This document shows positions 1 to 8,836 of a stretch of DNA of 64,000 bases, one piece after another. Made by a program: the position numbers and the translations under genes. Where the stretch lies: NCBI GenBank assembly GCA_963730395.1, contig CAVSSK010000018.1, forward strand, positions 62,001 to 126,000, read 5' to 3'. Position 1 is the stretch's first letter. Every line of letters begins with the position of its first letter. The DNA comes from Bog-473 sp963730395. Lineage in GTDB: Bacteria > Actinomycetota > Acidimicrobiia > Acidimicrobiales > RAAP-2. Under the pieces are notes generated by a model, which saw nothing but the letters and a program-made list of their open reading frames with translations, ran no database searches and had not been told where the DNA came from.

Positions 1-2
1 TC

Positions 3-152
3 CAGCGGTCTCGCGGCTACAGGGCCACGGTCGTGGGAGGGCAGGTCACGTATCGAGACGGGGAGCCGACGGGCGCGCTGCCCGGGCGGCTCGTCCGGGC
101 TGCGGGCCGAACCCGAGCGCGGCCGATGCAGAGCCGAGAGGAGACGACATGA
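3..152 (+). CDS. Amidohydrolase (D-aminoacylase-like), C-terminal fragment
   Basis: Only the last 49 codons are inside the window; the gene enters from the left edge. The reading frame ends in a stretch around VGGQVTYRDGEPTGALPGRL, which matches the usual C-terminal beta-sandwich of N-acyl-D-amino-acid deacylases and related amidohydrolases (pattern NG-x-V-x-x-DGE-x-TGA-x-PGR). The metal-binding barrel is not visible, so substrate cannot be judged. Its stop codon overlaps the start of the next gene as ATGA, which suggests translational coupling with the oxygenase downstream. The family call is inferred from a short stretch. Confidence 0.55.
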   Translation, partial: QRSRGYRATVVGGQVTYRDGEPTGALPGRLVRAAGRTRARPMQSREETT

Positions 153-1203
153 CCGCTACGGACGAAGGCGTGCACGAGCTCGAGCCGGCGGCCGAGTGGC
201 GGGCGGCCGACGTCGCCGACCCGGAGTCGTGGACGCTGCGCCTGAGCGCGGCCGACCACGCCGAGCTCGATGCCGCGCTGGCCACGGCGAAGAAGAAGAG
301 CGCCGACCCGCTCGAGCTCGAACGCCAGGACTTCCCGCTCGACGGCCTGGCCGCCAAGCTCGACGCCGTCGTCGGCGTCCTCCTCGACGGCCGCGGCTTC
401 GCCCGCATCGCCGCCCTGGACGCCGGGCGCTACAGCGACGAGGACCTGACGCTCCTGTACTGGGGCATCGGGCTGCATCTCGGCGAGCCCTGGGCGCAGA
501 ACAAGCACGGACACGTGCTGGGTGACGTCACCGACCAGGGGAAGACGATCGACGACCCGACCGTGCGCGGCAACGAGCTCGGAGGCATCGCACTCGACTA
601 CCACACCGACGGGTCCGACCTGGTGGGCCTGCTCTGCCTGCGCACGGCCCGCACGGGCGGGCTCTCGTGCGTCGCCAACGCCGTGGCGATCCACAACCAG
701 CTCGTGCGCGAGTCCCCCACCTGGCCGCGGCGCTCTACGACCCGCTGCCCTACGACACACGCGGCGAGCAAGCCGAGGGCGCGGCGGCGTTCTACTCGGT
801 GCCGGGCTTCACCGAGCACGCGGGCCGGTTGTTCGTGCGCTTCATCCCCCAGTACATCCTCGCCTCGCAGCGCCATCCCGACGCCCCCCGGCTGAGCCCC
901 ACCGCCCGTGAGGCGATCGCGACGGTGTCGGCGCTGGCCAACGACCCGGACTACAACGTGTACATGGACCTGCAGCCGGGGGAGATGCAGTTCATCAACA
1001 ACTACCACGTGCTCCACGGGCGCACGGCCTACGAGGACGACGTCGCGCACGGCTACAAACGGCACCTCAAGCGGCTCTGGCTGGCCACGTACGCGCTGAC
1101 GGATCGCCCGGCGCACTTCGCCGCCCTCGGGCGGCGCAGCCACTGGGAGGCGCGGCGCTCGGTCAGCACGCTGCCGGCGGTGGAGCGGGCCGCCACGCCG
1201 TAG
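149..1203 (+). CDS. TauD/TfdA-like Fe(II)/2-oxoglutarate dioxygenase, frameshifted
   Basis: Two overlapping frames together give one protein of about 351 residues. The first frame carries the iron-binding HTD (about residues 152-154, in LDYHTDGSD). The second carries the distal histidine in VLHGRTAYED and the 2-oxoglutarate-binding arginine region HLKRLWLATY near the C terminus. The frames join at a run of five C at 714-718; one more C there restores a continuous protein, so one base appears to be missing. All three facial-triad positions are present, so the restored protein would probably be active. The substrate is unknown; family members oxidise sulfonates, carnitine precursors or amino acids. 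It starts inside the stop codon of the preceding amidohydrolase. Confidence 0.75.
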
Positions 1204-1228
1204 CTGCGGCGGCGAAGCAGCACGACCC

Positions 1229-1924
1229 TCAGCCTGGTTCGGGCTTCTTCGACCGGGAGAACCAGCGGCGCCGCGTGTGCATCAACATGGTCCCCTCTAT
1301 GAAGTTCGCGGGCAGCGCGCCCTCGCGCAGGACGCGGATCGGCGACACGGTGGCATCGACCAGCGTGGGGAGCGGCCCGTCGCGGCGTCCGCCGTCCACG
1401 ACGAGCGCCACGTCGGCCGCGTCGAAGGCCTTGGCCACTTCCTTGGGATCGGTGAAACTGAGCGGCACCGTGCGCCAGGGCCCATGCTCCCGGCACAGCT
1501 TGCGCAGCGCGCGGCCGTCGGGCATGCCCACCACGACGGCCCAGCCCCCCGATGCCGCGCCCGCCGACCCCCCGGCGTGCGCCCCGCTGGTGGTCTCGGC
1601 GCCCGAGAAGCCGCGGGGCACGAACACCTCGACCGGGCCGGGCCAGCAGCGATCGAGCAGCTGCCCGAGCTCGTCCGTCCAGCCCGAGGTCAGCGAACGC
1701 AGGGCCTCGGCGTACCCGACGGCGTAGTGGGGGCCCTCGGGGTCGGCCGCCAGCTCCTCCAATCGCGCCTCGGTCTCAGCCGGCCCGGCGCGCATGGCGA
1801 GGCAATAGCTGCCCACGGCCGGCACGGCGATGATGAGGCCCGCACCCAGCGCGGCGGCCACCGCGGTGTCCGCCACGCTCGTCAGCGGCGGGCGCTCCCC
1901 CCTGGCGTCGAGCTCGTCGGCCAT
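1229..1924 (-). CDS. Sua5/YrdC/TsaC-like protein, divergent
   Basis: This 231-residue protein sits directly downstream of prmC (1-nt gap), the usual place for the threonylcarbamoyl-AMP synthase gene in actinobacteria. The C-terminal half keeps family landmarks: WPGPVEVFVP, a VVVGMPDGRALRKL strand-loop and LPTLVDATVSPIRVLREGALP. The N-terminal half does not keep the PTDTxYGL motif (here VPAVGSYCLA) or the basic KxR-type ATP/threonine motif, and a Gly/Ala/Ser-rich insert lies near residues 112-127. It may be a paralogue that has lost tRNA t6A activity, with a standard TsaC encoded elsewhere. The fold assignment is reasonably firm, the activity is doubtful. Confidence 0.7.
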   Translation of the reverse strand: MADELDARGERPPLTSVADTAVAAALGAGLIIAVPAVGSYCLAMRAGPAETEARLEELAADPEGPHYAVGYAEALRSLTSGWTDELGQLLDRCWPGPVEVFVPRGFSGAETTSGAHAGGSAGAASGGWAVVVGMPDGRALRKLCREHGPWRTVPLSFTDPKEVAKAFDAADVALVVDGGRRDGPLPTLVDATVSPIRVLREGALPANFIEGTMLMHTRRRWFSRSKKPEPG

Positions 1925-1925
1925 G

Positions 1926-2845
1926 TCAGTTCGCCTCCCCGTTCACCCGCGCCACGAGAGCACGCGGCCGTCTCGCCAGGTCGGGCTCGACCCGCACGTC
2001 GTCGAAACCGAGTCGGCGGGCCAGCTCCACCGCCGGTGCGGCCTGGTGCGGGTGCCAGCTCGACGACGGCCGTCCCGGGGCGCGCCAGCCAGCGCCAGGC
2101 CTCCACCAGCACGGCTTCCACCTCCGCCAGGCCTGCGGAGCCGTCGCTGCCGGGCCCCGCCACCAAGGCCTGCCGCGGCTCCGCGCGCACCTCGATCGAC
2201 AGACCATTCCACTCCTCCGCCGTGACGTACGGGGGGTTGGAGACGACCAGGTCCACGGCGCCGCGCAACGAGGCGGGGAGCGGCTCGAGCCAGCTCCCCC
2301 CGGCGAGCTCGATGCGCGGCAGGTCCTCCCCGCGGCCGGCGCGCAGCGCAGCGAGGTTCGCCGCGGCGACCTCCAGCGCGTCGGCGCTGGCGTCGGTGGC
2401 CCACACCTCGCGCAGGGCCCGGCGTCCCAGCTCGGCCGCCAGCGCCAGCGCGACCGCACCGCTGCCGGTGCCGGCGTCGACCGCCACGAGCCCCTCGTCG
2501 CCGTTCACCCCCCGGTCTCGGGCCAGACGGCGCGCCTCGGCCAGGGCCACCTCGACGACCTGCTCGGTCTCGGGACGCGGGATCAGCACCCTCGGGTCGA
2601 CGAGGAGGTCGAGCGATCGGAAGGGCCAGTGCCCGAAGACGTACTGCAACGGCTCCCCCGCCGCCCGGCGCGCCGCCAGGCGTCGTGCCGCTGCGACCGC
2701 GTCGGGGTCGAGGGCGCCGGTGGGCGGGTCGGGGTGGCCGAGGACCAGGCCGAGTCCCAGCACCTCGTCGACGATGAAGCGCGCCTCGTGCGGGCGCGCC
2801 CACGACCTCCGCCAGCTCCGCCACCAGGTCGCCACGCGTGAGCAC
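1926..2845 (-). CDS. prmC: Peptide chain release factor N5-glutamine methyltransferase (PrmC), two frameshifts
   Basis: PrmC methylates the glutamine of the GGQ motif in release factors, and prfA lies just upstream (12-nt gap). The body shows an SAM-binding motif (VDAGTGSGAVALALA) and the catalytic NPPY (VVSNPPYVTAEEW). The frame is broken twice. Near 2792-2794 an extra G on the plus strand separates the N terminus (MLTRGDLVAELAEVVGAP) from HEARFIVDEV. Near 2050-2052 another extra G separates VVELAP from the natural C terminus (AVELARRLGFDDVRVEPDL). Removing one base at each site gives an ordinary full-length PrmC. The start is GTG at 2845. The function is nearly indispensable, so sequence error is more likely than loss. 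Confidence 0.85.
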
Positions 2846-2857
2846 CTGCCGCCACGG

Positions 2858-3937
2858 TCACCGCTCGCCGTCCTCCTCGCCGGCCAGCTGCCGGGCCCGC
2901 TTGTCGGCCATCAGCGCGTCGGTGAGCTCGGTCAGGTCACCCGCCAGCACCTGGTCCAGTTTGTAGAGGGTGAGGTTGATCCGGTGGTCGGTGACCCGGT
3001 TCTCCTTGAAGTTGTAGGTGCGGATCTTGTCCGTGCGGCTCCCCGCCCCGACCTGGCCCCGTCGCTGGGCCGACATCTCGGCCGCCTGGCGGTCCTGTTC
3101 GGCCTTGAGGAGCCGCGACCGCAGCACCACCATGGCCTTGGCCCGGTTCTGAATCTGGCTCTTCTCGTCCTGCATCGCCACGACCGTGCCGGTCGGCAGG
3201 TGCGTGATGCGCACCGCGGAGTCCGTCGTGTTGACCGACTGCCCGCCGGGCCCCGTCGAGCGGTAGACGTCGACCTTGAGGTCGTTGGGGTCGATGTCGA
3301 TCTCGACCTCGGCCGCTTCGGGCAGCACGGTCACGGTGGCCGTCGAGGTGTGGATGCGGCCCTTGGCCTCGGTGACGGGCACGCGCTGCACCCGGTGCGT
3401 GCCGCCCTCGTGCTCCAGGCGGAGGTAGGCGTCGGGGCCCTTGACGAGGAAGACCGCCTCGTTGATCCCGTCCTTGTCCGACGCGTCCTCGGACAGGACC
3501 TCGACCTTCCACTTCTGCATCGCCGCGAAGCGCAGGTACATGTCGAGGAGGACCCGGGCGAAGAGGTTCGCCTCGTCCCCCCCGACGGCGCCCCGGATCT
3601 CCATGATCACGTTGCGGCCCTCGTTGGGGTCCTTGGGCAGCAAGAGCGCCTGGATGTGCTCCTCGAGCGACTTCACCCGCGATTCAGAGTCCTCCACCTC
3701 CAGGCGCATGACCTCGCGGTCGTCGCCCGAGGCTTCGGTCATCATCTCGCGGGCGGTGGTCACGTCCTCGCGGGCGGCGGTGAGGTCGTGCCAGGTTCGC
3801 ACGATCTCACCGAGCTCCTTGTGGCGACGTGACAGGTCGCGCAGCCGGTCGTTGTCTGAGAGGGTGGCGGGGTCGGCCAGGTCGGCCTCGACAGCGTTGT
3901 ACTCCGCCTCGAGCGCGGCGATCCGGTCGTCGAACAT
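2858..3937 (-). CDS. prfA: Peptide chain release factor 1
   Basis: RF1 recognises UAA and UAG in the ribosomal A site and triggers release of the peptide. The protein is 359 residues, the normal length for the family, and is uninterrupted. The peptidyl-tRNA hydrolysis motif GGQ is at about residues 229-231 in STGPGGQSVNTTDSAVRITH, and the N-terminal coiled domain and the C-terminal SQIQNRAKAM segment are as expected. It lies between rpmE and prmC in the conserved actinobacterial block and shares the minus-strand transcription unit. Its glutamine is the substrate of the downstream PrmC. Confidence 0.97.
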   Translation of the reverse strand: MFDDRIAALEAEYNAVEADLADPATLSDNDRLRDLSRRHKELGEIVRTWHDLTAAREDVTTAREMMTEASGDDREVMRLEVEDSESRVKSLEEHIQALLLPKDPNEGRNVIMEIRGAVGGDEANLFARVLLDMYLRFAAMQKWKVEVLSEDASDKDGINEAVFLVKGPDAYLRLEHEGGTHRVQRVPVTEAKGRIHTSTATVTVLPEAAEVEIDIDPNDLKVDVYRSTGPGGQSVNTTDSAVRITHLPTGTVVAMQDEKSQIQNRAKAMVVLRSRLLKAEQDRQAAEMSAQRRGQVGAGSRTDKIRTYNFKENRVTDHRINLTLYKLDQVLAGDLTELTDALMADKRARQLAGEEDGER

Positions 3938-3963
3938 GCCTCGGCGGGTGCTCCCAGCAAGGA

Positions 3964-3994
3964 CAGGGCGGCCCGGTCGGCACGCCCCGCCCTG
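3964..3994 (-). promoter_or_regulatory. Hairpin between rpmE and prfA
   Basis: An 8-bp perfect inverted repeat (CAGGGCGG / CCGCCCTG) with a 15-nt loop lies in the 63-nt gap between the rpmE stop and the prfA start. No T-tract follows it on the minus strand, so it is not a standard intrinsic terminator. It could be a processing or attenuation site, or a chance GC-rich hairpin. Confidence 0.3.
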
Positions 3995-4000
3995 GCGGGA

Positions 4001-4246
4001 TCAGTCCTGCGGGGCCGCCGGGGCGGGCTTGGCCTTCGCCCGGCCCTTGCGCTCGCCGTAGCGGCGCTGGAAGCGCTCAACCCGTCCACCGGAGTCGACG
4101 AGCTTCTGCTTGCCGGTGAAGAAGGGGTGGCACTCGTTGCACAGCTCGACGTGGAGATCAGCCTTGGTCGAGTGCGTCACGAACGTGTTGCCGCACGAGC
4201 ACTTGACCGTCGCCTCTACGTAGTCGGGGTGGATGTCGGTCTTCAT
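4001..4246 (-). CDS. rpmE: 50S ribosomal protein bL31 (zinc-binding form)
   Basis: This 81-residue protein is bL31 of the large ribosomal subunit. Four cysteines (16, 18, 36 and 39; CSC and CNEC) form the zinc site of the C+ form of L31, and the segment CHPFFTGKQKLVDSGGRVERF is typical of the family. A Lys/Ala/Pro-rich tail follows. C+ forms are often replaced by zinc-free paralogues under zinc starvation, but no Zur site or paralogue is visible here. It follows rho by about 80 nt and precedes prfA. Confidence 0.96.
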   Translation of the reverse strand: MKTDIHPDYVEATVKCSCGNTFVTHSTKADLHVELCNECHPFFTGKQKLVDSGGRVERFQRRYGERKGRAKAKPAPAAPQD

Positions 4247-4326
4247 GGTGTCTCCAGTGTCGATTTCGTCGGGTCAGTCTAGGGCCGCCACCGGACTCTC
4301 GGTCCGGCGCAGCAGCGAGCCGGGTC

Positions 4327-6099
4327 TCAGGTGGCCGGGCCCTTGGCGATCTCGGCCAGGAACTCGTCGTTGCTCGCGGTTGTGCGGATCTTGTCCATGA
4401 GCAGCTCCAGGCCCGCCGCGTCCTTGCCGTCGCTGGCCAGGGCGTTGAGGACCCGGCGCAGCTTCCAGACCTGCTGGAGCTGGCCCCGCTCGAAGAGGAG
4501 CTCCTCGTGGCGGGTCGAGCTGGCGTTGACGTCGATGGCCGGGTACAGGCGGCGCTCCGACAGGCGGCGGTCGAGGCGGAGCTCCATGTTGCCGGTGCCC
4601 TTGAACTCCTCGAAGATCACCTCGTCCATCTTCGAGCCCGTCTCCACCAGGGCCGAGGCGAGGATGGTCAGCGAGCCGCCCTCCTCGACGTTGCGCGCCG
4701 CGCCGAAGAACTTCTTGGGCGGGTAGAGCGCACCGGAGTCGACACCACCGGACATGATCCGGCCCGTCGCCGGCGCGGCCAGGTTGTAGGCCCGGGCCAG
4801 GCGGGTGATGCCGTCGAGGACGATCACCACGTCCCGGCCCATCTCGACCAGGCGCTTGGCCCGCTCGATGGCCAGCTCGGCCACCTGCGTGTGCTCGTCG
4901 GCCGGTCGGTCGAAGGTCGACGCGATGACTTCGCCCTTGACGGAGCGCCGCATGTCGGTGACCTCTTCGGGCCGCTCGTCCACGAGCAGGACCATGAGGT
5001 GCACCTCAGGGTTGTTGGCCTCGATCGAGTGGGCGATCTGCTTCATCACCGTCGTCTTGCCGGCCTTGGGGGGCGAGACGATCATGCCGCGCTGCCCCTT
5101 CCCGATCGGCGAGAGCAGGTCCACGATCCGGGCCGTGAGGTTGTCCTTGTCGCCGGGCATCTCGAGGTTCAGCCGCGAGTCGGGGAACAGCGGGGTCAGG
5201 TCCTCGAAGCGGGGTCGGTTGCGCGCCTCCTCGGGGTCGAGGCCCGAGATGGAGTCGATGCGCAGGAGCGCCGGGTACTTCTCGTTGTTCGACGCCGGGC
5301 GGCACGCGCCCTCGACGTAGTCGCCGCGGCGCAGCGCGAAGCGCCGGGCCTGGCTGATGGAGACGTAGACGTCCTTGGACGAGGGCAGATAGCCCTCGCA
5401 GCGCAGGAAGCCGTAGCCCTCGTCGCGCAGGTCGAGCATGCCCTTGACCTCGACCAGCTCGCCCGAGTACGGCTGCTCCTGGCCGCCGCCCTGGAGCTCG
5501 CCGCCCTGGGTGCCACGCTCGCGGCCGCGGCGGCGGCGGCTCCGCCGGTTGCCCACGTCACCCTCGGCGCCGTTGCCACGGTTCTGGTTGCCCTGGCCCT
5601 GGCCCTGGCGGTTGCGGTTGCCACCGCCCTGCTGGTTCTGGTTCTGACCCTGCCCGTTCTGCCGCGGCGCGGGGTCGGCGCCGTCGGCCAGCTCGGGCGG
5701 CTCGACGAAGACCGCCGGCCCGGAGTCCGCACTCGGTGCCTCGATGGTGGTCGTGGCGCTGGCCGCGGTGCGATCGTCCGGGGCGGGCGCCGCAGTCGCT
5801 GCACCCGGCCCGTCGGCGGCCGTCTCGGCCTCGGCGCCCTGGTCGGCGCCCGCAGCCGCAGCGGCCGTCCGGGATCGGCGCGCCGGCTTGGAGCCGTTGG
5901 TCTCGCCGTGTTCGGCGTCGCCGTTGCTGGCGGCGCCGGGCCCGGATGTCACCCCGGTGGCATGGAGAATCTGGTCAATGATGTCGGCCTTCTTCGTCCG
6001 GCTGGTCGTCTTGAGCGACATGGCCTGGGCGATGGCACTGAGCTCGTCGCGCTCCTTGCCTTCGAGAACCGATCGTTCGAGCTGCTGTTCCGCAGTCAT
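4327..6099 (-). CDS. rho: Transcription termination factor Rho with a long polar N-terminal insert
   Basis: Rho is the hexameric RNA helicase that ends transcription. I place the start at the ATG at 6099, preceded by GAGGAG at short spacing, rather than the upstream ATG at 6111; this gives 590 residues. In order: an N-terminal Rho_N helical domain (about residues 5-45), about 140 residues rich in Ala/Gly then Asn/Gln/Arg (NRQGQGQGNQNRG, NRRSRRRRGRERG), the cold-shock RNA-binding domain, the Walker A PPKAGKTT near residue 345, Walker B VVIVLDG and the secondary RNA-binding region GGVDSGALYPPKKFFGAARN. Such inserts are known in actinobacterial Rho, where they add RNA affinity and favour condensation. 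The ATPase core has no missing motif. Confidence 0.96.
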   Translation of the reverse strand: MTAEQQLERSVLEGKERDELSAIAQAMSLKTTSRTKKADIIDQILHATGVTSGPGAASNGDAEHGETNGSKPARRSRTAAAAAGADQGAEAETAADGPGAATAAPAPDDRTAASATTTIEAPSADSGPAVFVEPPELADGADPAPRQNGQGQNQNQQGGGNRNRQGQGQGNQNRGNGAEGDVGNRRSRRRRGRERGTQGGELQGGGQEQPYSGELVEVKGMLDLRDEGYGFLRCEGYLPSSKDVYVSISQARRFALRRGDYVEGACRPASNNEKYPALLRIDSISGLDPEEARNRPRFEDLTPLFPDSRLNLEMPGDKDNLTARIVDLLSPIGKGQRGMIVSPPKAGKTTVMKQIAHSIEANNPEVHLMVLLVDERPEEVTDMRRSVKGEVIASTFDRPADEHTQVAELAIERAKRLVEMGRDVVIVLDGITRLARAYNLAAPATGRIMSGGVDSGALYPPKKFFGAARNVEEGGSLTILASALVETGSKMDEVIFEEFKGTGNMELRLDRRLSERRLYPAIDVNASSTRHEELLFERGQLQQVWKLRRVLNALASDGKDAAGLELLMDKIRTTASNDEFLAEIAKGPAT

Positions 6100-6278
6100 C
6101 GGGCTCCTCATCTACGAGGGTTATCGCCGGCCCGGGTTCGTCCGCGCGTGGCGAGGGAATTAAGGAAGGAGAAGGGATTCGCGTGTGAACGCCCTCCCCC
6201 GGATCACCTCTGCGTAATGCTCTCCCGGGACCGCTTGTACCCGCGGAGAGCGCTTCGAAGCGCAGTGGGGATGTACAC

Positions 6279-6308
6279 ACTCTAGCGGGACCGGGAGGCT
6301 CATGCCAA
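6279..6308 (-). promoter_or_regulatory. Candidate sigma-70-type promoter for rho
   Basis: On the minus strand a TTGGCA box (6303-6308) is separated by 18 nt from TAGAGT (6279-6284). Transcription from here would give a leader of about 170 nt before the rho start at 6099. A long leader would suit Rho autoregulation, which is known in other bacteria. The boxes are read by eye and the start site is not demonstrated. Confidence 0.4.
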
Positions 6309-6362
6309 CATCCCCGGCCTTCCCGCAGGTCAGATTGTGTCTTTGTTGGCGTAGGGATGGCG

Positions 6363-7406
6363 TCAAAGGGAGATCTCGGCCAGCACGGAGTCGAGGTCGA
6401 GATCGATGACCGAGGGCACCGAGATCGCCTTGATGGCCAGGTCGGGGTCCTTCAGCCCGTGGCCGGTCAGGACGCACACGACCCGCGATCCCTCCGGCAC
6501 GCCCTGTTTGATGAGCCCGGCCACCGAGGCCGACGAGGCCGCCTCGCAGAAGACCGACTCCTCCTGGGCGAGGAACGTGTAGGCCTCCATGATCTCCTCA
6601 TCGGTCACCGCCGTGATGGAGCCGCCGGACTCGGCGGCGGCGGCCGTGGCCGAGTACCAACTGGCCGGGTTCCCGATGCGGATCGCGGTGGCGATCGTCT
6701 CGGGGTTCTCGACCGGGTGGCCGAGCACGATGGGCGCCGCGCCGGCGGCCTGGAAGCCCAGCATGCGGGGCAGCAGCGTCGACCGGCCCGCCTCCTTGTA
6801 CTGGAGATAACCCCGCCAGTAGGCGGTGATGTTCCCGGCGTTGCCGACGGGGATGCAGTGCACGTCGGGGGCGTCGCCCAGCACGTCGACGATCTCGAAG
6901 GCGCCCGTCTTCTGTCCCTCGATCCGGTGGGGGTTGACCGAGTTCACCACGGTGATGGGCGCATGGTGCGGGAGGTCGCGCACGATCGTCAGCAGCTGGT
7001 CGAAGTTCCCCCGCACCTGGAGCACGCGGGCACCGTGCATCAGGGCCTGCGCCAGCTTGCCCAGCGCGATGTGGCCCTCGGGGATGAGCACGACGCACGC
7101 GAGCCCCGCCCGCGACGCGTAGGCGGCGGCGGAGGCGGACGTGTTGCCGGTCGACGCGCACACCACCGCCTTGGCCCCCTCCTCGAGCGCCAGCGAGATG
7201 GCCATGGTCATGCCGCGGTCCTTGAAGCTCCCGGTGGGGTTCGCACCCTCCACCTTCAGCCACACCTCGGCGTTGACGCGCTCGGAGAGACGCGGCGCCG
7301 GCAGGAGCGGCGTGCCGCCCTCGAGCAGCGTGACAACCGGTGTGTGCCCGGTGATGGGGAGGAACGGGCGGTACTCCTCCATGACGCCGCGCCAGCCGGC
7401 GCTCAT
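6363..7406 (-). CDS. thrC: Threonine synthase
   Basis: ThrC converts O-phosphohomoserine to threonine with pyridoxal phosphate. The 347-residue length fits the short actinobacterial form. The PLP lysine is K62 in NPTGSFKDRG, and the phosphate-binding glycine loop appears as PVGNAGNITAYW. Its ATG overlaps the hom stop by 4 nt, so the two are translationally coupled. In most actinobacteria thrB (homoserine kinase) follows thrC; here the next gene is rho after about 260 nt, so homoserine kinase must be encoded elsewhere. Confidence 0.95.
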   Translation of the reverse strand: MSAGWRGVMEEYRPFLPITGHTPVVTLLEGGTPLLPAPRLSERVNAEVWLKVEGANPTGSFKDRGMTMAISLALEEGAKAVVCASTGNTSASAAAYASRAGLACVVLIPEGHIALGKLAQALMHGARVLQVRGNFDQLLTIVRDLPHHAPITVVNSVNPHRIEGQKTGAFEIVDVLGDAPDVHCIPVGNAGNITAYWRGYLQYKEAGRSTLLPRMLGFQAAGAAPIVLGHPVENPETIATAIRIGNPASWYSATAAAAESGGSITAVTDEEIMEAYTFLAQEESVFCEAASSASVAGLIKQGVPEGSRVVCVLTGHGLKDPDLAIKAISVPSVIDLDLDSVLAEISL

Positions 7407-8780
7407 CGCGCCTGCCCTCCCCCGTCGGCGTCGCCGTCCTCGCCGATCACGCGCAGCACGCCGCTCACCCGGTCGACGGCCTGGTGCCGGCGCAGCTCGT
7501 CGATGGTGGCGAGCAGGTCGCCCTCGCGCGCCACGTGGGTCAGGAAGATGAGGCGGGCCTCCTCGGCCAGGCCCACCTGCTCCATGGCGCGGATCGACAC
7601 GCCGTGGTCACCGAAGATCTTGGCGACGGCGGCCAGCACACCGGGTCGGTCGGCCACGTCCATGCTGAGGTAGAAGGCGGAGCGCATGTCGCTCTGGGAG
7701 CGCACCGAGGTGCTGGTTCGCTTGGGGGCGGGCGCCGGGGCGCCGGCCAGGAGGTTGCGCGACGCGTCCACCAGGTCGCCCAGCATGGCGCTGGCGGTCG
7801 GCCCGCCGCCGGCACCGCGCCCGTAGAGCATGAGCTCGCCGCTCACCGCCCCCTCGACGAACACGGCGTTGAAGGCACCGCGGACCGACGCCAGCGGGTG
7901 CGCCCTGGGCACCATGGCGGGGTGCACGCGGACGGAGAGCTCCGGGCCGCCGCCGACCAGCTCGGCGATGGCGAGGAGCTTGACGGAGTAGCCGAGCCGC
8001 TTGGCGTAGGCGACATCGGCCGCGCTGATGCCGCTGATGCCCTCGCGGTGCACGTCGGCGTCGACGATGTCCGACCCGAAGGCCAGCGCGGCGAGGATGG
8101 CCGCCTTGGCCGCGGCGTCGTGCCCTTCCACGTCCGCCGTGGGGTCCCGCTCGGCCAGCCCGAGCTCCTGCGCCTCGCGCAGGACGTCGTCGTAGCTGTC
8201 GCCCTGTTCCTCCATGCGGGTGAGGATGTAATTGGTCGTCCCGTTGACGATCCCCATGACGCGCAGGATCTGCTCGCCCGCCAGCGACTCGCGCAGCGGC
8301 CGGATGACGGGGATGGCACCGGCCACGGCCGCCTCGTACAGCAGGTCGACGCCGGCGGCCGCGGCCACTTCGGCCAGCTCGGCGCCGGCGGTGGCCAACA
8401 ACGCCTTGTTGCCCGTGACGACGGGCTTGCCGTTGCGGAGCGCCGTCTCGATCAGCTCGTGGGCCGGGTGGAGCCCGCCGATCAGCTCGACCACCACGTC
8501 CACGTCGTCGCGGGCGACCAGCGCGGCAGCATCGGTCCCGACCAGCCCCATGTCGATGGCCGGAGAGCGCGGCTTGTCCGGGTTGGCCACGGCGATCCCG
8601 ACCAGCTCCAGTCGGATGCCGGTGCGGGCGGCGACGTCGTCGGCGCGGGTGAGGAGTATCTCGGCCAGCGCGCCCCCGACGTTGCCGCACCCGAGCAGCG
8701 CGACGCGAACCGTCGGCGCCGGGTGTGCGTGCGGGTGGGCGGGTTCGGTTCCCCCGGGCCGTGGCCTTGTCGGCAGTCAC
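7403..8780 (-). CDS. hom: Homoserine dehydrogenase, start region apparently frameshifted
   Basis: This enzyme reduces aspartate semialdehyde to homoserine for threonine and methionine. The Rossmann motif is read in frame as VRVALLGCGNVGGALAEIL at about 8670-8710. The catalytic core follows, including VTGNKALLA and GIVNGTTNYILTRM, then an ACT domain at the C terminus (AFYLSMDVADRPGVLAAVAKIFGD). The first in-frame GTG, at 8590, lies downstream of the Rossmann loop and cannot be the true start. No ATG, GTG or TTG lies between the loop and an upstream in-frame stop. Removing one base from the run of five C at 8751-8755 joins the frame to a GTG at 8780 (TTTGGAG precedes it). I read this as a one-base insertion. 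Confidence 0.88.
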
Positions 8781-8836
8781 CTCCAAACGGTACAGGCTGC
8801 CCGCGGCGCCACTCGGACCCTGTGGGCGGCGGCCGA

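Noticed and set aside
1277..3832. An 851-codon plus-strand frame
   Set aside because: It is antisense to prmC and prfA, whose products are well recognised; its own translation is Arg/His-rich with no domain.
4507..6285. A 592-codon plus-strand frame across rho
   Set aside because: It mirrors the Rho gene; composition is typical of antisense frames in GC-rich DNA.
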